In this document: positions 35,871-45,723 of the stretch, piece after piece
Layout of the letters: the number at the start of each line of letters is the position of its first letter
Numbering within the stretch: the stretch's first letter is position 1
Assembly (NCBI RefSeq): GCF_030519355.1
Contig: NZ_JAUMKC010000015.1
Span: forward strand, 1 to 64,000
DNA length: 64,000 nucleotides
From: Mucilaginibacter sp. L3T2-6
GTDB lineage: Bacteria; Bacteroidota; Bacteroidia; Sphingobacteriales; Sphingobacteriaceae
Reading direction: 5' to 3'
Notes under the pieces: generated by a model
Seen by the model: the letters and a program-made list of their open reading frames with translations, nothing else
Database searches by the model: none
What the model was told of the DNA's origin: nothing
Made by a program: the position numbers and the translations under genes

Positions 35871-38474
35871 TCAATCATCATCATCCTTATATTGAGGATC
35901 AATCTGCAAACCCAGCGCCTTTAAACCCTTGCCATGTGCCCCGAAGTATTTTTTTGGAAACGGCTTGTCACCATGAATGGTTGACCACAGGTATTCACTG
36001 AATAACAAGGCATCTTTATCGTTGAGGTCGGGTTTGGAGAAGTCCATTTTCTCTGTTAAAGGAGCCAGTCTTTTAGTGGTTTTGCTGCCTATCTTTTGCT
36101 TGGGCGGGTTCATTTCGTTAATAGCAACAGCCGGCGTCAAGGTAGTATAAGGCGTGTAATCCGGGCTTTCCTGGAAGCAGTCATTCATTAAAGGGGCCAT
36201 GGCCACCATTTGATTCATCGGCTGTGTACCAAATATCTGGCAAATGGTATGCAATACAGATGCCTGGTTATAAAATTTGCTGACGATACTTTTCCGCTTT
36301 GCATACGGGCTGGCCACAAAGCAAACCGACCTGTGACCGTCAACATGGTCTGTGCCGCTTTGCGGGTCATCCTCATTCACAAATATGGCCATGTCTTTCC
36401 AGAACGGACTTTTGGAAAGCGCCTCTACTACCCGGCCGGTCGCCAAATCATTATCAGCCACATAAGCTCGCGGCGTAGGTGATTTTTCGTCGTACCCGCT
36501 GGTATGGTCATTAGGTAAGTAAATAATGGTAAAATCAGGGAAGCTGCCTTTGGCCTCATATTCATGCAGCGCCTTGATAAATACATCGGCCCTTATTTGT
36601 TCCGGAATGGTCAGGTTCCAGCCGGGGTATCGCAAGTCGCTGTATTTTTCGAGGCTTTTTGACTGGTAGGCGCATTTGTACCAAACGGAATCGCCTTTAT
36701 CCTTCCAGTTATCATACAAATTTGTCCAGCTTTTGCCTTTTGTTACCTCTGCCAGGTCGAACTCGCCAAAATTTCTGAAAGATATGCCTTTGCGCAACAG
36801 GTGGGTCCAGATAAAACCGCAACCGGCATAGCATAAAGGATCGGTGCCGAAATCATAGGCGCAACGCCCGCCCGAAAAGTCTTTCTCGTGGTAAGGTGTA
36901 GAAATGCCCTGGGTTGCCCATTGATGGCCGTCGCTGGAGTTAATGCCGTTGCAATAATAATTGTCAAGTAAGATAAATTGGCCGGCGAGACTGTGGGCAT
37001 TGGGGGTTATGTGTTTGGCGTATTCAACCAGGGTGGAGTCGCAATTGCCCTTCCCGAAATCGCCTAATTCCTGGTCGAATTTTTTATTTTCCCTTATGAT
37101 ATAAACCACATGTTTTATAGAGGAAGGCTCGCCTACATTGGCCGGCACCGGCTGAGGCCTGGCCTTTAAATTTGCCTCAGCCTGCGCGCGCATCATTTCT
37201 ATAAAATGAAAGCCTTTTTTTGCCGTAGTAGTATAGGCATCCAGTTGCGCCTTACTGGCCGGCAGGGCCACCTTTTGTAAAGCGCCCTGCTTCAATGGGG
37301 TAACGTTGCCGATAAACAGGTTATGCGCAGTAACGCACACAGCACCCGGAAAACCGCCGCCGGCAATAAACCCGTAAGGACCTTTTTGCGGATGCTTGGG
37401 GTCGATAAGCGCGATTGCATTATTACCCGCATTGGCGGCATACAATACTTTGCCGTCGGGGCTAAAGGCTAACGCCGTAGTAAGGCTTCCATAAGGCAGG
37501 GATGGATCAGGCTTCGTATCTATAGTATGTACCACTGCCAGTTTTTTTGTGTCCACCACGCTGATGCCATCGCCGCTTTCATCAGTTACATAGAGCAGGC
37601 TGCCATCGGGCGATAAAGCCATCGATTCCGGGTATATGCGGGTGGCGATCTGCTTGACCGCTTTCCTCGATTGAATATCGATTACGGTAACAGAGCCGCG
37701 CAGGGCGATAGAGTTGTCGTCTACCGCAACCTTTGTCCCCGCTGATACCTCCGTCCGGTCTCCTTTTCGGGCTTGCGGGCCGCCGAAATTGCTTACAAAT
37801 GCAAGCCTTTTGTCTTTACTGATAACAATGGCATACGGGCAAACGCCCACCGGTACTTTGGCCAGCACCTTACCTGCAGCAATATCCACCACCGCTACCT
37901 GGTTGGGTATAGCCAGCGCCACATAAGCAATATGCTTATCCACTAAGCCTATACCCAAAGGGGTGGCCGTTTTTTTATTAACAGAAAGATCAATCTTTTC
38001 GGTAAGCTTAAACTCGCCCGATTGAGTGATATTGCCTATATACAGGTTCTTCTGTGCGCCGGTAAAATAAACGGTAGAGTCGTTGCCGTCAACTGCGAGG
38101 CCATACATGGAACCCGCTTCATCTTTTTCGTATTCGAACCGGTTGGCCACCGTAAAGTCGTCCGCATTAATAACGGCCAAGCCCCCATTGTTTTTTGAAA
38201 GGAGGAATTTGTCGTGCCTGGCCAGTTCTATGTTCATTACGCGGGTGCCTTGGGCCAGGTCGAGGGTTTGGCCGGCAGGGTTGAACGCCTGGCTGTTTAC
38301 AAACATTTTATCACCTGCCGAGGCTTGGTTCCAAGAAGTATCAACCGGGGATTTAACATCCTTTCTTTTTTCAGGCGATTTTGATGTTTGAGCCTGTATG
38401 CTTTGGCTGCATATAGTAAAAACAGACAGACATACGCCAGTAATTAAAATGGAGTGAGAAATTTTCATGCTCAT
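35871..38474 (-). CDS. YVTN beta-propeller / phosphoesterase fusion protein
   Basis: The 867-residue exported protein has two parts. Residues about 40-400 form YncE/YVTN-type propeller blades (YVALAIPNQVAVVDIAAGKV, LYVTDESGDGISVVDTKK, LYAANAGNNAIALIDPK). Residues about 445-830 match the phosphoesterase family (alkaline-phosphatase-like fold, PF04185): KHVVYIIRENKKFDQELGDFG, HSLAGQFILLDNYYCNGINS, FTIIYLPNDHTSGYDE, IFVNEDDPQSGTDHVDGHRS. The last part keeps Asp/His metal-ligand clusters. Similar fusions are annotated as bifunctional YncE/alkaline phosphatase family proteins. It is probably periplasmic, and the phosphate ester is unknown. Confidence 0.85.
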   Translation of the reverse strand: MSMKISHSILITGVCLSVFTICSQSIQAQTSKSPEKRKDVKSPVDTSWNQASAGDKMFVNSQAFNPAGQTLDLAQGTRVMNIELARHDKFLLSKNNGGLAVINADDFTVANRFEYEKDEAGSMYGLAVDGNDSTVYFTGAQKNLYIGNITQSGEFKLTEKIDLSVNKKTATPLGIGLVDKHIAYVALAIPNQVAVVDIAAGKVLAKVPVGVCPYAIVISKDKRLAFVSNFGGPQARKGDRTEVSAGTKVAVDDNSIALRGSVTVIDIQSRKAVKQIATRIYPESMALSPDGSLLYVTDESGDGISVVDTKKLAVVHTIDTKPDPSLPYGSLTTALAFSPDGKVLYAANAGNNAIALIDPKHPQKGPYGFIAGGGFPGAVCVTAHNLFIGNVTPLKQGALQKVALPASKAQLDAYTTTAKKGFHFIEMMRAQAEANLKARPQPVPANVGEPSSIKHVVYIIRENKKFDQELGDFGKGNCDSTLVEYAKHITPNAHSLAGQFILLDNYYCNGINSSDGHQWATQGISTPYHEKDFSGGRCAYDFGTDPLCYAGCGFIWTHLLRKGISFRNFGEFDLAEVTKGKSWTNLYDNWKDKGDSVWYKCAYQSKSLEKYSDLRYPGWNLTIPEQIRADVFIKALHEYEAKGSFPDFTIIYLPNDHTSGYDEKSPTPRAYVADNDLATGRVVEALSKSPFWKDMAIFVNEDDPQSGTDHVDGHRSVCFVASPYAKRKSIVSKFYNQASVLHTICQIFGTQPMNQMVAMAPLMNDCFQESPDYTPYTTLTPAVAINEMNPPKQKIGSKTTKRLAPLTEKMDFSKPDLNDKDALLFSEYLWSTIHGDKPFPKKYFGAHGKGLKALGLQIDPQYKDDDD

Positions 38475-38584
38475 AAACTGATGCTACCTAAATTAGGTAT
38501 TGTTCAGCAATAATAAACATTGTTTATTGTGATTAAATTTTGCTGAGGTTAAAAAAGTGTGAAGAAATGGGCATCGCCGGTTCA

Positions 38585-40723
38585 TTAAACCGGCAGCGAA
38601 ATAACAAACTCCGCACCTTCACCCTCCTTCGTTGTAAACTCTATATTGCCCCCGTGCCCGTTCACCACGATATCATAGCTTAAAGACAGGCCCAAACCCG
38701 TGCCTTCGCCAGTAGGTTTGGCAGTAAAAAAAGGCTGCATCACCTTGTCTCGTATAGCATCCGGGATTCCATCCCCGTTATCTTTTACCGAGATCATCAC
38801 GAAGCCACTTTGCAGTGTTGTCCGAAGTTCTATCGTCGGTATATAATCGGCTCCGGTTGTTTTTGCCTTTTGCTGAATGGCAAAAAAGGCGTTGTTGAGC
38901 ACATTCAGCAGCACCCGGCCAATATTCTGCGGAATAACGTTTGCTTTAGGAAGCTCCGCCGCGAAATCTGTTACCAGCACAGGATCAAAATTTTTATCCT
39001 TTTCCCGCAGGCTGTGATAAGCCAGGCGCAGGTATTCATCGGCTAAAGCATTCAGGTCTGTGGGCTCCTTCTGACCAGAAGCCATGCGACTGTGCTGGAG
39101 CATGCTTTTTACAATAGCATCAGCACGCTTTCCGTGGTGATTGATCTTCTGTTCATTTCCTATCAAGTCGTTTATCAGCTCGGCCTCCAACTGCTCATCC
39201 CTTTTATCCTTCGGCTTTGTACTTTCTGCTTTTAACTCCTCCAGCATTTCCTGGTTCACATCCGAAAAGTTGTTAACGAAATTCAACGGGTTTTGTATCT
39301 CGTGTGCGATACCCGCGGTCAACTCACCCAGTGAAGCCATTTTTGCCGACTGAATAAGCTGGGATTGCGCTGCCTTCAATTCCGTAAGTGATTGATTTAA
39401 TTCAACTGTACGCTCGGTTACTTTTTGTTCAAGGATTTCATTTTGGCGGGCAAGCAGGTCCTGTTTTTCTTGTTCCTGCTTAAGGCTCCTGGCTGATAAG
39501 CGCTCCACCTCCGTGAGTTTTTGGCGAAGTGAAATAAGGTTACGTGAAAACTCTCCGGCGAGCAGTATAGCAAGCATAATTGCCGGCGTTAAAAAGGCCA
39601 GGGCTACTTCAAAACTTTCCATTAAAAAGGATTGATGAATACCCAAACCGTTTGTAGTGAAAAGAATAAAAAATATTAAAGCAACGCAAATGCCCGCCAG
39701 GAACAATCGAGCCCCGTCTTTTTTTTGCCTTACCGCTTTTACGGATAAGCCGATGATGATGAGATAATTTATAACATTGTAAATGGCAAGTACGACTTCA
39801 TCCCTAGCGTTATCGCCAATAAATTGGACAATAATAACCGGCAGGCAAAGCGCTGCCATTGCATAAAGCAACCAATTGTACCGGAAGCCAAAAAAAAGAT
39901 ACGTCATTGCCAGCAAAAAGACAAGTTCAGCAGGCGCCGAAAGATTAAACGCCCACTGAATCACAGTTATCCAATTGGCGGTTGGCAAAATTGGGACCAA
40001 AAGACCATCCATAAGGGTAAATAGCTGTAAAAAAGCGAAAACCGATAAGTACAGATTAATTTTTCGTTCGCGGTTGAAAAAGTAAATGGCCAATTGCAAT
40101 ATGCCCAATAACATAAAGCAACCCGAAACCCACGACCGGGTAGTGTAAAAATCAACCACCAGGAAAAACCTCTCCCATGCGCTGTCCACTTCTTCAAAAG
40201 AAGCAGCTATTACAGGATCTCCGTACCCGATGATGAAGTTCGATTTGTTGAACGAATAGCGGATCGCCAGGTACTGCAATGGAGCATTACTGAGCCGGAC
40301 AGTCAGCGGTTCATCCCTGGAGCGCCGGGTTTGCTCCACGGTGTAGTCTGCGCTCACCCTCCCCATAGTACGTATAAGTGTTCCATTAAAATAAATTTCT
40401 GCGGCACCATGTTGATTTACAATCAATGCGACAGTCTTGCCCCGAAGTGTGGGCGACACCTGTATTTTTAGCCGGAACCATCCAATTTGTTCATTGTTGA
40501 CTTGCGGCAAAAAATGGCGCAGTTGTGTAGGATCCAAGCGTTGCCAACCTTTATCGTTAAAAGCGGTGTCAACCCAGGCGGCGTTATCGCCCATATGAAA
40601 TCTCCATTGGTTGGTGGCCCGGGCAGGCAGGCGATCAAGTTTAAACCCAGTATCAGGGGGCAATTGACCGAACACAGTTGAAAAATGGAAGAGAATTATT
40701 ACAAGCAATAATTTATTCATCAT
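38585..40723 (-). CDS. 7TMR-DISM-type sensor histidine kinase
   Basis: The 712-residue kinase begins with a signal peptide and a periplasmic sugar-binding-like domain (about residues 25-185). Seven transmembrane helices follow (about 190-395), then a coiled coil with [21 protein letters not shown]. The HisKA box is [20 protein letters not shown], with the phospho-acceptor His near residue 474. The ATPase domain has N box [26 protein letters not shown] and [13 protein letters not shown]. No response regulator is adjacent, so the partner is unlinked. It lies 110 bases from the phosphoesterase gene and reads the same way, so it could be upstream in one unit. Confidence 0.88.
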   Translation of the reverse strand: MMNKLLLVIILFHFSTVFGQLPPDTGFKLDRLPARATNQWRFHMGDNAAWVDTAFNDKGWQRLDPTQLRHFLPQVNNEQIGWFRLKIQVSPTLRGKTVALIVNQHGAAEIYFNGTLIRTMGRVSADYTVEQTRRSRDEPLTVRLSNAPLQYLAIRYSFNKSNFIIGYGDPVIAASFEEVDSAWERFFLVVDFYTTRSWVSGCFMLLGILQLAIYFFNRERKINLYLSVFAFLQLFTLMDGLLVPILPTANWITVIQWAFNLSAPAELVFLLAMTYLFFGFRYNWLLYAMAALCLPVIIVQFIGDNARDEVVLAIYNVINYLIIIGLSVKAVRQKKDGARLFLAGICVALIFFILFTTNGLGIHQSFLMESFEVALAFLTPAIMLAILLAGEFSRNLISLRQKLTEVERLSARSLKQEQEKQDLLARQNEILEQKVTERTVELNQSLTELKAAQSQLIQSAKMASLGELTAGIAHEIQNPLNFVNNFSDVNQEMLEELKAESTKPKDKRDEQLEAELINDLIGNEQKINHHGKRADAIVKSMLQHSRMASGQKEPTDLNALADEYLRLAYHSLREKDKNFDPVLVTDFAAELPKANVIPQNIGRVLLNVLNNAFFAIQQKAKTTGADYIPTIELRTTLQSGFVMISVKDNGDGIPDAIRDKVMQPFFTAKPTGEGTGLGLSLSYDIVVNGHGGNIEFTTKEGEGAEFVISLPV

Positions 40724-41469
40724 AAAAATATTGCGATGTTAAGTATGGAATATTTGCCGTTCGATTTTGCTTCGGGAATACCACACAAGGGAGATGACAG
40801 GATTAAATAGGGGTGGCTTTTTCATTAGGAATACCGGCTTAAAAATTACGCTGAATATACTGATTAATTAAGTTTTATAGATAAAAAATGAAATAAACTA
40901 AATGCTATCTCCAGTGCGGCAGAAACGCTTTATTGGGCAGATAAAAAAGTTCACCTCGCCGGTTCAAGCGAGACGTCATAGCCGTTAAATTAAAGATATT
41001 TATGCTTATAGCGCTCTCTAAATCGCCCCCGGGCAGGGAAGACTTTATCTGCACTCTCTCGCAATTTTTAAAGTCCTCCCAACGAAGATGATTTAAGCAG
41101 GGGGTGACCCGCTGCCGAGGGTGATTTTGCCTTAAGTTAGCGTGAATTAGATGTAAGCAAATGGATGCATATTTTCGGCCTTCTTCCTGCAAAGTTCCGG
41201 TCGCCTAACCCTGCCCCTCTCCAATTACGCGCCGTAGCTTTAGCGGTGGCACAAGGAGAAGGCTCTAAACGCTTGCTCAGCTCAGGTCATCTCCAAACAG
41301 CCTTTTGTCGCTTCTCTTTTCCCGTGTTGATGGTGACTGAAAGCCGGATGAGGCAAGAGGATTATTTCGAGAGGGCTTTTCCGTCTAGGTAAGGCTAGCA
41401 TAAGGTTTAAGGTTTCTGCCCTTATATCGAACTCACGTAAGCTAATAATACACATATTTATCGAAAACG
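40724..41469. other. intergenic region, about 745 bp, without a credible gene
   Basis: This is the longest gene-free stretch. ORFs of 75-97 codons here are low-complexity and lack starts, signal peptides or family resemblance. Around 41200-41260 an imperfect inverted pair (CCCTCTCC and GGAGAAGG) resembles the degenerate intergenic repeats common in this group. It separates the kinase from the nos-linked beta-barrel gene. I could not identify an IS end, tRNA or other RNA gene. Confidence 0.5.
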
Positions 41470-42402
41470 CTAAAAAGACCTGACTATACCTATCCGGACC
41501 CTGTAACCGGCATCGTTCTGGTTGCCATTCAGATGTTGAAGCAGCGGCGGTGAAAAAGTAACAGGTATCCCCCACTTTTTATAGAAAAGATTAGCGCCCA
41601 GATTGATAAAACCCAGATAATATCCTGAATTCTTGTCAGAGACACCATCTTCAGTTATTTTATCAAGCAATTCACCATAATAACCACCGAATACATTTAA
41701 CCCAAAGTTATTTTTAGCTGCAAGCTTTGGATCAGATGTACAAAAAGAAGTCTCTCCGCCAGCAATACGGTACGATAAGGTAACATTTTGAACAAATACG
41801 CTGCTGTAATAATTACCGCCGAAACCTTTGGTAGTATGTTTATAAAACAAGTTGCCCTGCAGAGAAAATTTAGCCCACCGGTGAGCGGCAAGCAAGCCTG
41901 CCGCAGGATCGTATGAACCGGAACCAACAACAACCGTTGTGTTGTCAAAGTTTGAGCTTTTTTGTACACCGGTGGGTAGCTTAATACCTGCCTGTAGCGC
42001 AAAACGGGTATTGCCATAAGTCGCTACCTCAAAAGTGCCGAGAAGCATAGCGTCACCAAGTCCGCTGTCGTTACCATAGTTTGTATGCAGAAAAGTATAG
42101 GGCAGCAGGGCTGAAAGAGTGACCTTGTCGCTCAGCCCGTACCTCGCGCCAAGCGAAGTAATGGTCATGTTTTTCAGCGGCGCTTCTTCATCGCCGAGGG
42201 GCGTAACGCCGGCCCCGGCCCTGATAGTCCGAAAGTCAGCGTAAGTTTCTATCACAAATTGTTTTTTCGGCAGCGTGAAGATGCCATTATTAAAGTCGCC
42301 GCTGGCAGAGGCTGCTCCGGCGCAACAAGCACATTGACTGTAAGCAAGGTTTGAAAAGAGGAATATCAGGCCCAAAGTAAAGGCAATAAGTTTTGTAGTC
42401 AT
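41470..42402 (-). CDS. outer-membrane beta-barrel-like protein with N-terminal CACC motif, nos-linked
   Basis: The 310-residue product has a signal peptide whose mature start reads YSQCACCAGAAS, so three cysteines sit at the new N terminus. A run of alternating strands predicts an outer-membrane barrel (GVQKSSNFDNTTVVVGSGSY, RWAKFSLQGNLFYKHTTKGF, VQNVTLSYRIAGGE) and it ends with Phe (GIVRSF), as barrels usually do. It follows nosY by 170 bases on the same strand. Roles in copper delivery or export for the nos system are possible by context only. Confidence 0.72.
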   Translation of the reverse strand: MTTKLIAFTLGLIFLFSNLAYSQCACCAGAASASGDFNNGIFTLPKKQFVIETYADFRTIRAGAGVTPLGDEEAPLKNMTITSLGARYGLSDKVTLSALLPYTFLHTNYGNDSGLGDAMLLGTFEVATYGNTRFALQAGIKLPTGVQKSSNFDNTTVVVGSGSYDPAAGLLAAHRWAKFSLQGNLFYKHTTKGFGGNYYSSVFVQNVTLSYRIAGGETSFCTSDPKLAAKNNFGLNVFGGYYGELLDKITEDGVSDKNSGYYLGFINLGANLFYKKWGIPVTFSPPLLQHLNGNQNDAGYRVRIGIVRSF

Positions 42403-42572
42403 TTTTATAAAATTTTAGGTATGCTGCTTGCAACGCATTTTAAAGGACAATTAAGTAAACAGGCCAAAGCGGCGGGGATAAACGCGGGTCAGCCCACAAC
42501 GAGGTAGAAGCGCCCCTGGCACAGAAAGCAGCTTGCATATTATTTCAGCATTTTATTGTCAGTTCATTTCAA

Positions 42573-43352
42573 TCACAGATCCTTCTTTTTGAAGGCCTTT
42601 AAAGCCAGCAACAACGGCGCTCCTATCCATATAATTTGCAGGATCAGTGAGAAGATGATGCCTGACCCGCTGCCAAAAAACTGCTGGTATAATGCGCCGG
42701 TATAGCCCATTAAGGCGGAAATATCAAGCTGCAGCAAAATGAGTATCCGTGCCAGGTCTATCGGGTTCAGGGCAGTAAGTGCTATCATAGCTTTTTCCAG
42801 CGGGTAGTCGGCGAAGCTGTAGAGGAATAATAATACCAGTCCGTCAAACAGTATTGCAAAATAAAACCACAGCATCAGCGCAAGCCCTATCCCCCGGGCC
42901 TTATCGCGTGTGCGGGTAGAGGTAAAAAATGCAAGTGATACGAAACTCAATGTGAGCAGGCACCCCGATACCATTAGTGTGATACCTGTGGCTGAAAACG
43001 CGAATATACTAACCGGAATACATACGCCTGCTACAAATGCAAACAGCACCGAACTGCCAATACCAATAAATTTGCCCATCAGGATATTTTTACGGCTGAT
43101 AGGCTGTGATACTAATAGTTCGGTAAATTCTGCCGCATTGAAATAGTAAGTAGTCGAATACACAACACTCACAAGCGGAACTATGATCATGATGACGGTG
43201 GTGATGCTCACCAATCCCTTGGTTACATCGCCGTCTGCCATAAATATGGTAAGGCTGATGGCCAGCAGCAGCACAGTATAAGCAATAAGCACTTTGCTCC
43301 TTACTATATCCAAAATGATATATTTAGCTATCTTAAACATCTGATTATACAA
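42573..43352 (-). CDS. nosY: NosY-type ABC transporter permease
   Basis: The 259-residue protein has six hydrophobic helices (VLIAYTVLLLAISLTIFM, ITTVIMIIVPLVSVVYS, IGIGSSVLFAFVAGVCIP and later ones), typical of the ABC-2-like NosY permease. Its start overlaps the end of the NosF gene by 8 bases, the order seen in nos operons. NosDFY is required to build the CuZ tetranuclear sulfide centre of nitrous oxide reductase, where NosFY is thought to move a sulfur species or energise NosD. An alternative ATG at 43340 avoids the overlap. Confidence 0.85.
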   Translation of the reverse strand: MYNQMFKIAKYIILDIVRSKVLIAYTVLLLAISLTIFMADGDVTKGLVSITTVIMIIVPLVSVVYSTTYYFNAAEFTELLVSQPISRKNILMGKFIGIGSSVLFAFVAGVCIPVSIFAFSATGITLMVSGCLLTLSFVSLAFFTSTRTRDKARGIGLALMLWFYFAILFDGLVLLFLYSFADYPLEKAMIALTALNPIDLARILILLQLDISALMGYTGALYQQFFGSGSGIIFSLILQIIWIGAPLLLALKAFKKKDL

Positions 43353-44052
43353 TTATTTTGGTGAGTGCCCGGCCCAGTTTTTGTTCGCCTGTCTCGTCTT
43401 TTAGCTGGTGCAGCGACTTGTAGAATTTAATCTGTCCCTCAATTAGATACATAATGTTGTCCGAGATTTCATCGGCTTCGCTCAGGATATGAGAGGTGAT
43501 AAGTATCAGCTTGCCCCTGTGTTTTTCGTGCATAATTTTTTCTTTCAGTGCTTCTGCAGCAAAAGGGTCCAGGCCTGCGCTCGGCTCGTCAAGGATCAGC
43601 ACATCCGGGTTGAACATAAACGCTAATGCAGCACTTACCTTTTGAAGCGTTCCGCCAGAAAGGGTGCGCATGGTTTTATTATACATGCTCTCCAGTTTGT
43701 ACTCTTTCAGCAGGTCAGTGTCCAGTGCCGTGTCCTCCTGCCTTATATCCATTACCATCCTGAAAAGCTGACCGATCTTCATATTATCGGGATACCTGCC
43801 TATCTGTGGCATGTAGCCTATGTGGCGTTTGTAGTTATATGTACCTGTTACAGGGGCGCCTTTAAACAAAATATCGCCTTCGTCCGGTATCACCATGCCC
43901 AGTACCGACTTTATAAGCGTGGTTTTTCCAGACGCATTCGGTCCCAGTATCGAAACAACCCTGCCCTCTTCAAAGCTGCAACTGATATTTTTTAGTACAG
44001 ACAGCCGCCCGAATGATTTTTTTAGCCCTTTTATGCCTATTATCTCTTCCAT
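43345..44052 (-). CDS. nosF: NosF-type ABC transporter ATP-binding protein
   Basis: The 235-residue ATPase shows Walker A GPNASGKTTL (about residues 38-47), a signature LSGGT and Walker B VLILDEPSAGLDP, then HILSEADEI. It overlaps the NosD end by 13 bases and the NosY start by 8, which indicates translational coupling. With NosD and NosY it forms the maturation transporter for the CuZ site of NosZ. Confidence 0.92.
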   Translation of the reverse strand: MEEIIGIKGLKKSFGRLSVLKNISCSFEEGRVVSILGPNASGKTTLIKSVLGMVIPDEGDILFKGAPVTGTYNYKRHIGYMPQIGRYPDNMKIGQLFRMVMDIRQEDTALDTDLLKEYKLESMYNKTMRTLSGGTLQKVSAALAFMFNPDVLILDEPSAGLDPFAAEALKEKIMHEKHRGKLILITSHILSEADEISDNIMYLIEGQIKFYKSLHQLKDETGEQKLGRALTKIIV

Positions 44053-45275
44053 GGTTTCATCATAGGTTTTTCATCTTTCACTGTTTCAGGAGTTACCGAG
44101 GGCACAGCGCGCTCCACCTTATCCATCAGGTTTACAATAAAGCTGCGCATAAGCATCACACTTTGCGGGTTTTGCTCAATAACCTGGGCGTAAAGGCTTA
44201 TGGGCCTGTATGGTACATCGCCAATGCCATTTTTGTCCAGGTCATACCCTTCATATTTATCCCAGTAATTATTACTGAAATAATTTTCCTTTAGCGAGCC
44301 ATTGGTAGTCGCGTCAAAAGAGTTCCCTTCAAAATTGTTGTTCGTAAAATAATTGTTATAGCAGCTTGCCAGTACCCTTACGGCCCAGCCGTTCGAACGG
44401 AAGTTGTTTTTAGTCACCCTTATCCTTTCGGTATTTTCCATATAAATGCCCGTAGTATTCCGTATAAATTGATTCCCCTCTATTTGTGCGTCGCTTATCT
44501 CTTTAAGCAGTAGTCCGTAAATGGAACCGCCCCAGTTTTGCGTGAACGTATTGTTCAGCATCTTTATCCGCCGGGTATACATCACCGCTACACCCGACCC
44601 ATTGTTGCGAAAAGTATTGTGCAGGTAAGTGTCATCGTCAGAAAACATAAAATGCAGGCCGTACCGGATATTCTTTTCGCTCACATTGTTTTCGATGGTG
44701 CTGTTTTTGGCAAACTCAAAGTATATCCCGTCCCGGTGATGCGTAACGTAATTACCGCTGATAAGCACATATTTACATTTCCAAAGGTGGATACCGTTGC
44801 CGGAGTTTTCGGCGTTATTGGAGCCGGACAAATGATTATTGATTACGCTGATATTGTTACTGTCAGAAAGGTATATTCCAAAGAAATTATTAAGCAGCGT
44901 ATTATTGCTTACCGTTACGTTTTGAACTTTGCTGAGCCTGACACCCGCAAAATCTCGCATCGACCCGGTTCTTGAGTTTTGAATTATAAATCCATCAAAC
45001 TTTACATTATTGCTCGTTATGGTAACTACCTCTTCGCGGTGATGAGCATCCAGTACAGGCTTGCCCTCACCCAGTATGGTCAATTCTTTATTAACTATGG
45101 TGTTAATGGATGTGTATAGCCCCGGTTGTACAATAATGGTATCACCATTCTTCGCCAGGTCAATTGCCTTTTTTAGTGTTTGGATCTGGGTATGCGGAGA
45201 AACAATTATAGTGCGGCCAAATACGGCAGCCGGCAGCATCAGCAGCAAACAAAGCTTAAGCAGATAATTCCTCAT
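44040..45275 (-). CDS. nosD: NosD, periplasmic copper-site maturation protein
   Basis: The product is about 411 residues from the ATG at 45275, which begins a signal peptide (LLKLCLLLMLPAAVFG). The rest is a right-handed beta-helix of CASH/NosD type with repeats such as NVTVSNNTLLNNFFGIYLSD, NISVINNHLSGS and KYVLISGNYVTHHRDGIYFE. The longer frame to 45476 overlaps nosL and is rejected. NosD is needed for CuZ assembly and copper insertion into NosZ, and it works with NosF and NosY next door. Confidence 0.92.
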   Translation of the reverse strand: MRNYLLKLCLLLMLPAAVFGRTIIVSPHTQIQTLKKAIDLAKNGDTIIVQPGLYTSINTIVNKELTILGEGKPVLDAHHREEVVTITSNNVKFDGFIIQNSRTGSMRDFAGVRLSKVQNVTVSNNTLLNNFFGIYLSDSNNISVINNHLSGSNNAENSGNGIHLWKCKYVLISGNYVTHHRDGIYFEFAKNSTIENNVSEKNIRYGLHFMFSDDDTYLHNTFRNNGSGVAVMYTRRIKMLNNTFTQNWGGSIYGLLLKEISDAQIEGNQFIRNTTGIYMENTERIRVTKNNFRSNGWAVRVLASCYNNYFTNNNFEGNSFDATTNGSLKENYFSNNYWDKYEGYDLDKNGIGDVPYRPISLYAQVIEQNPQSVMLMRSFIVNLMDKVERAVPSVTPETVKDEKPMMKPWKR

Positions 45276-45282
45276 GATAATT

Positions 45283-45723
45283 TTACGGTCTGGACTTAAG
45301 TAGTTCATTCCAGTTATAAATTGTACCCGCTGCGCCATTTTGAAAACGTTTCGCCAGGTTTTCCGAGCCGAAAGCAGCAAGATTTCCACCCATAGGCGAA
45401 GAAACAGTTGGAGCCTCGAGGAATGCAGATTTTCGGGCATCGTTAAATGATCCGGGAGCCTGGTAGTAGCTAACAAACAACAACGCCTGCTTATCGGTTG
45501 CCAGTCCGGGGTTTTCTTTCAGGTAACCTGCCATACATTCGGCGGAATCAAACTTGTATACCTTCCCTTTAGCAGTTACAATTTCGGCAGCAAACCTTTT
45601 GTCCATAATTGTCATTTTACAATGCCAGCAGGCGTCCTTACCATATTGAATAGCTTCCGGACCACGGGAGCAGGCGCTAAACAGCAAGCCGGCGATCGTC
45701 AGGAGTATGCAGATTTTTTTCAT
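45283..45723 (-). CDS. nosL: NosL copper chaperone lipoprotein
   Basis: The 146-residue lipoprotein has the lipobox SACSRGPE and the NosL signature DACWHCKMTIMDKRFAAEI, where the second Cys and the Met form the copper site region. NosL binds Cu(I) in the periplasm and delivers it to the NosZ assembly system. Its start overlaps the upstream membrane-protein gene by 47 bases, and nosD starts 8 bases after its stop. Confidence 0.9.
   Translation of the reverse strand: MKKICILLTIAGLLFSACSRGPEAIQYGKDACWHCKMTIMDKRFAAEIVTAKGKVYKFDSAECMAGYLKENPGLATDKQALLFVSYYQAPGSFNDARKSAFLEAPTVSSPMGGNLAAFGSENLAKRFQNGAAGTIYNWNELLKSRP

Noticed and set aside
41160-41470. Group II intron or IS end
   Set aside because: Some stretches recalled mobile-element ends, but I found no domain V-like hairpin, no transposase or reverse transcriptase frame and no flanking direct repeats.
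40905-41575. ORFs of 75-97 codons in the 40.7-41.5 kb gap as genes
   Set aside because: Composition is low-complexity, starts are poor and they overlap each other or the nos-linked gene. No family resemblance.
45276-45476. N-terminal extension of NosD
   Set aside because: The extra codons overlap nosL in another frame, and the signal peptide begins exactly at 45275.
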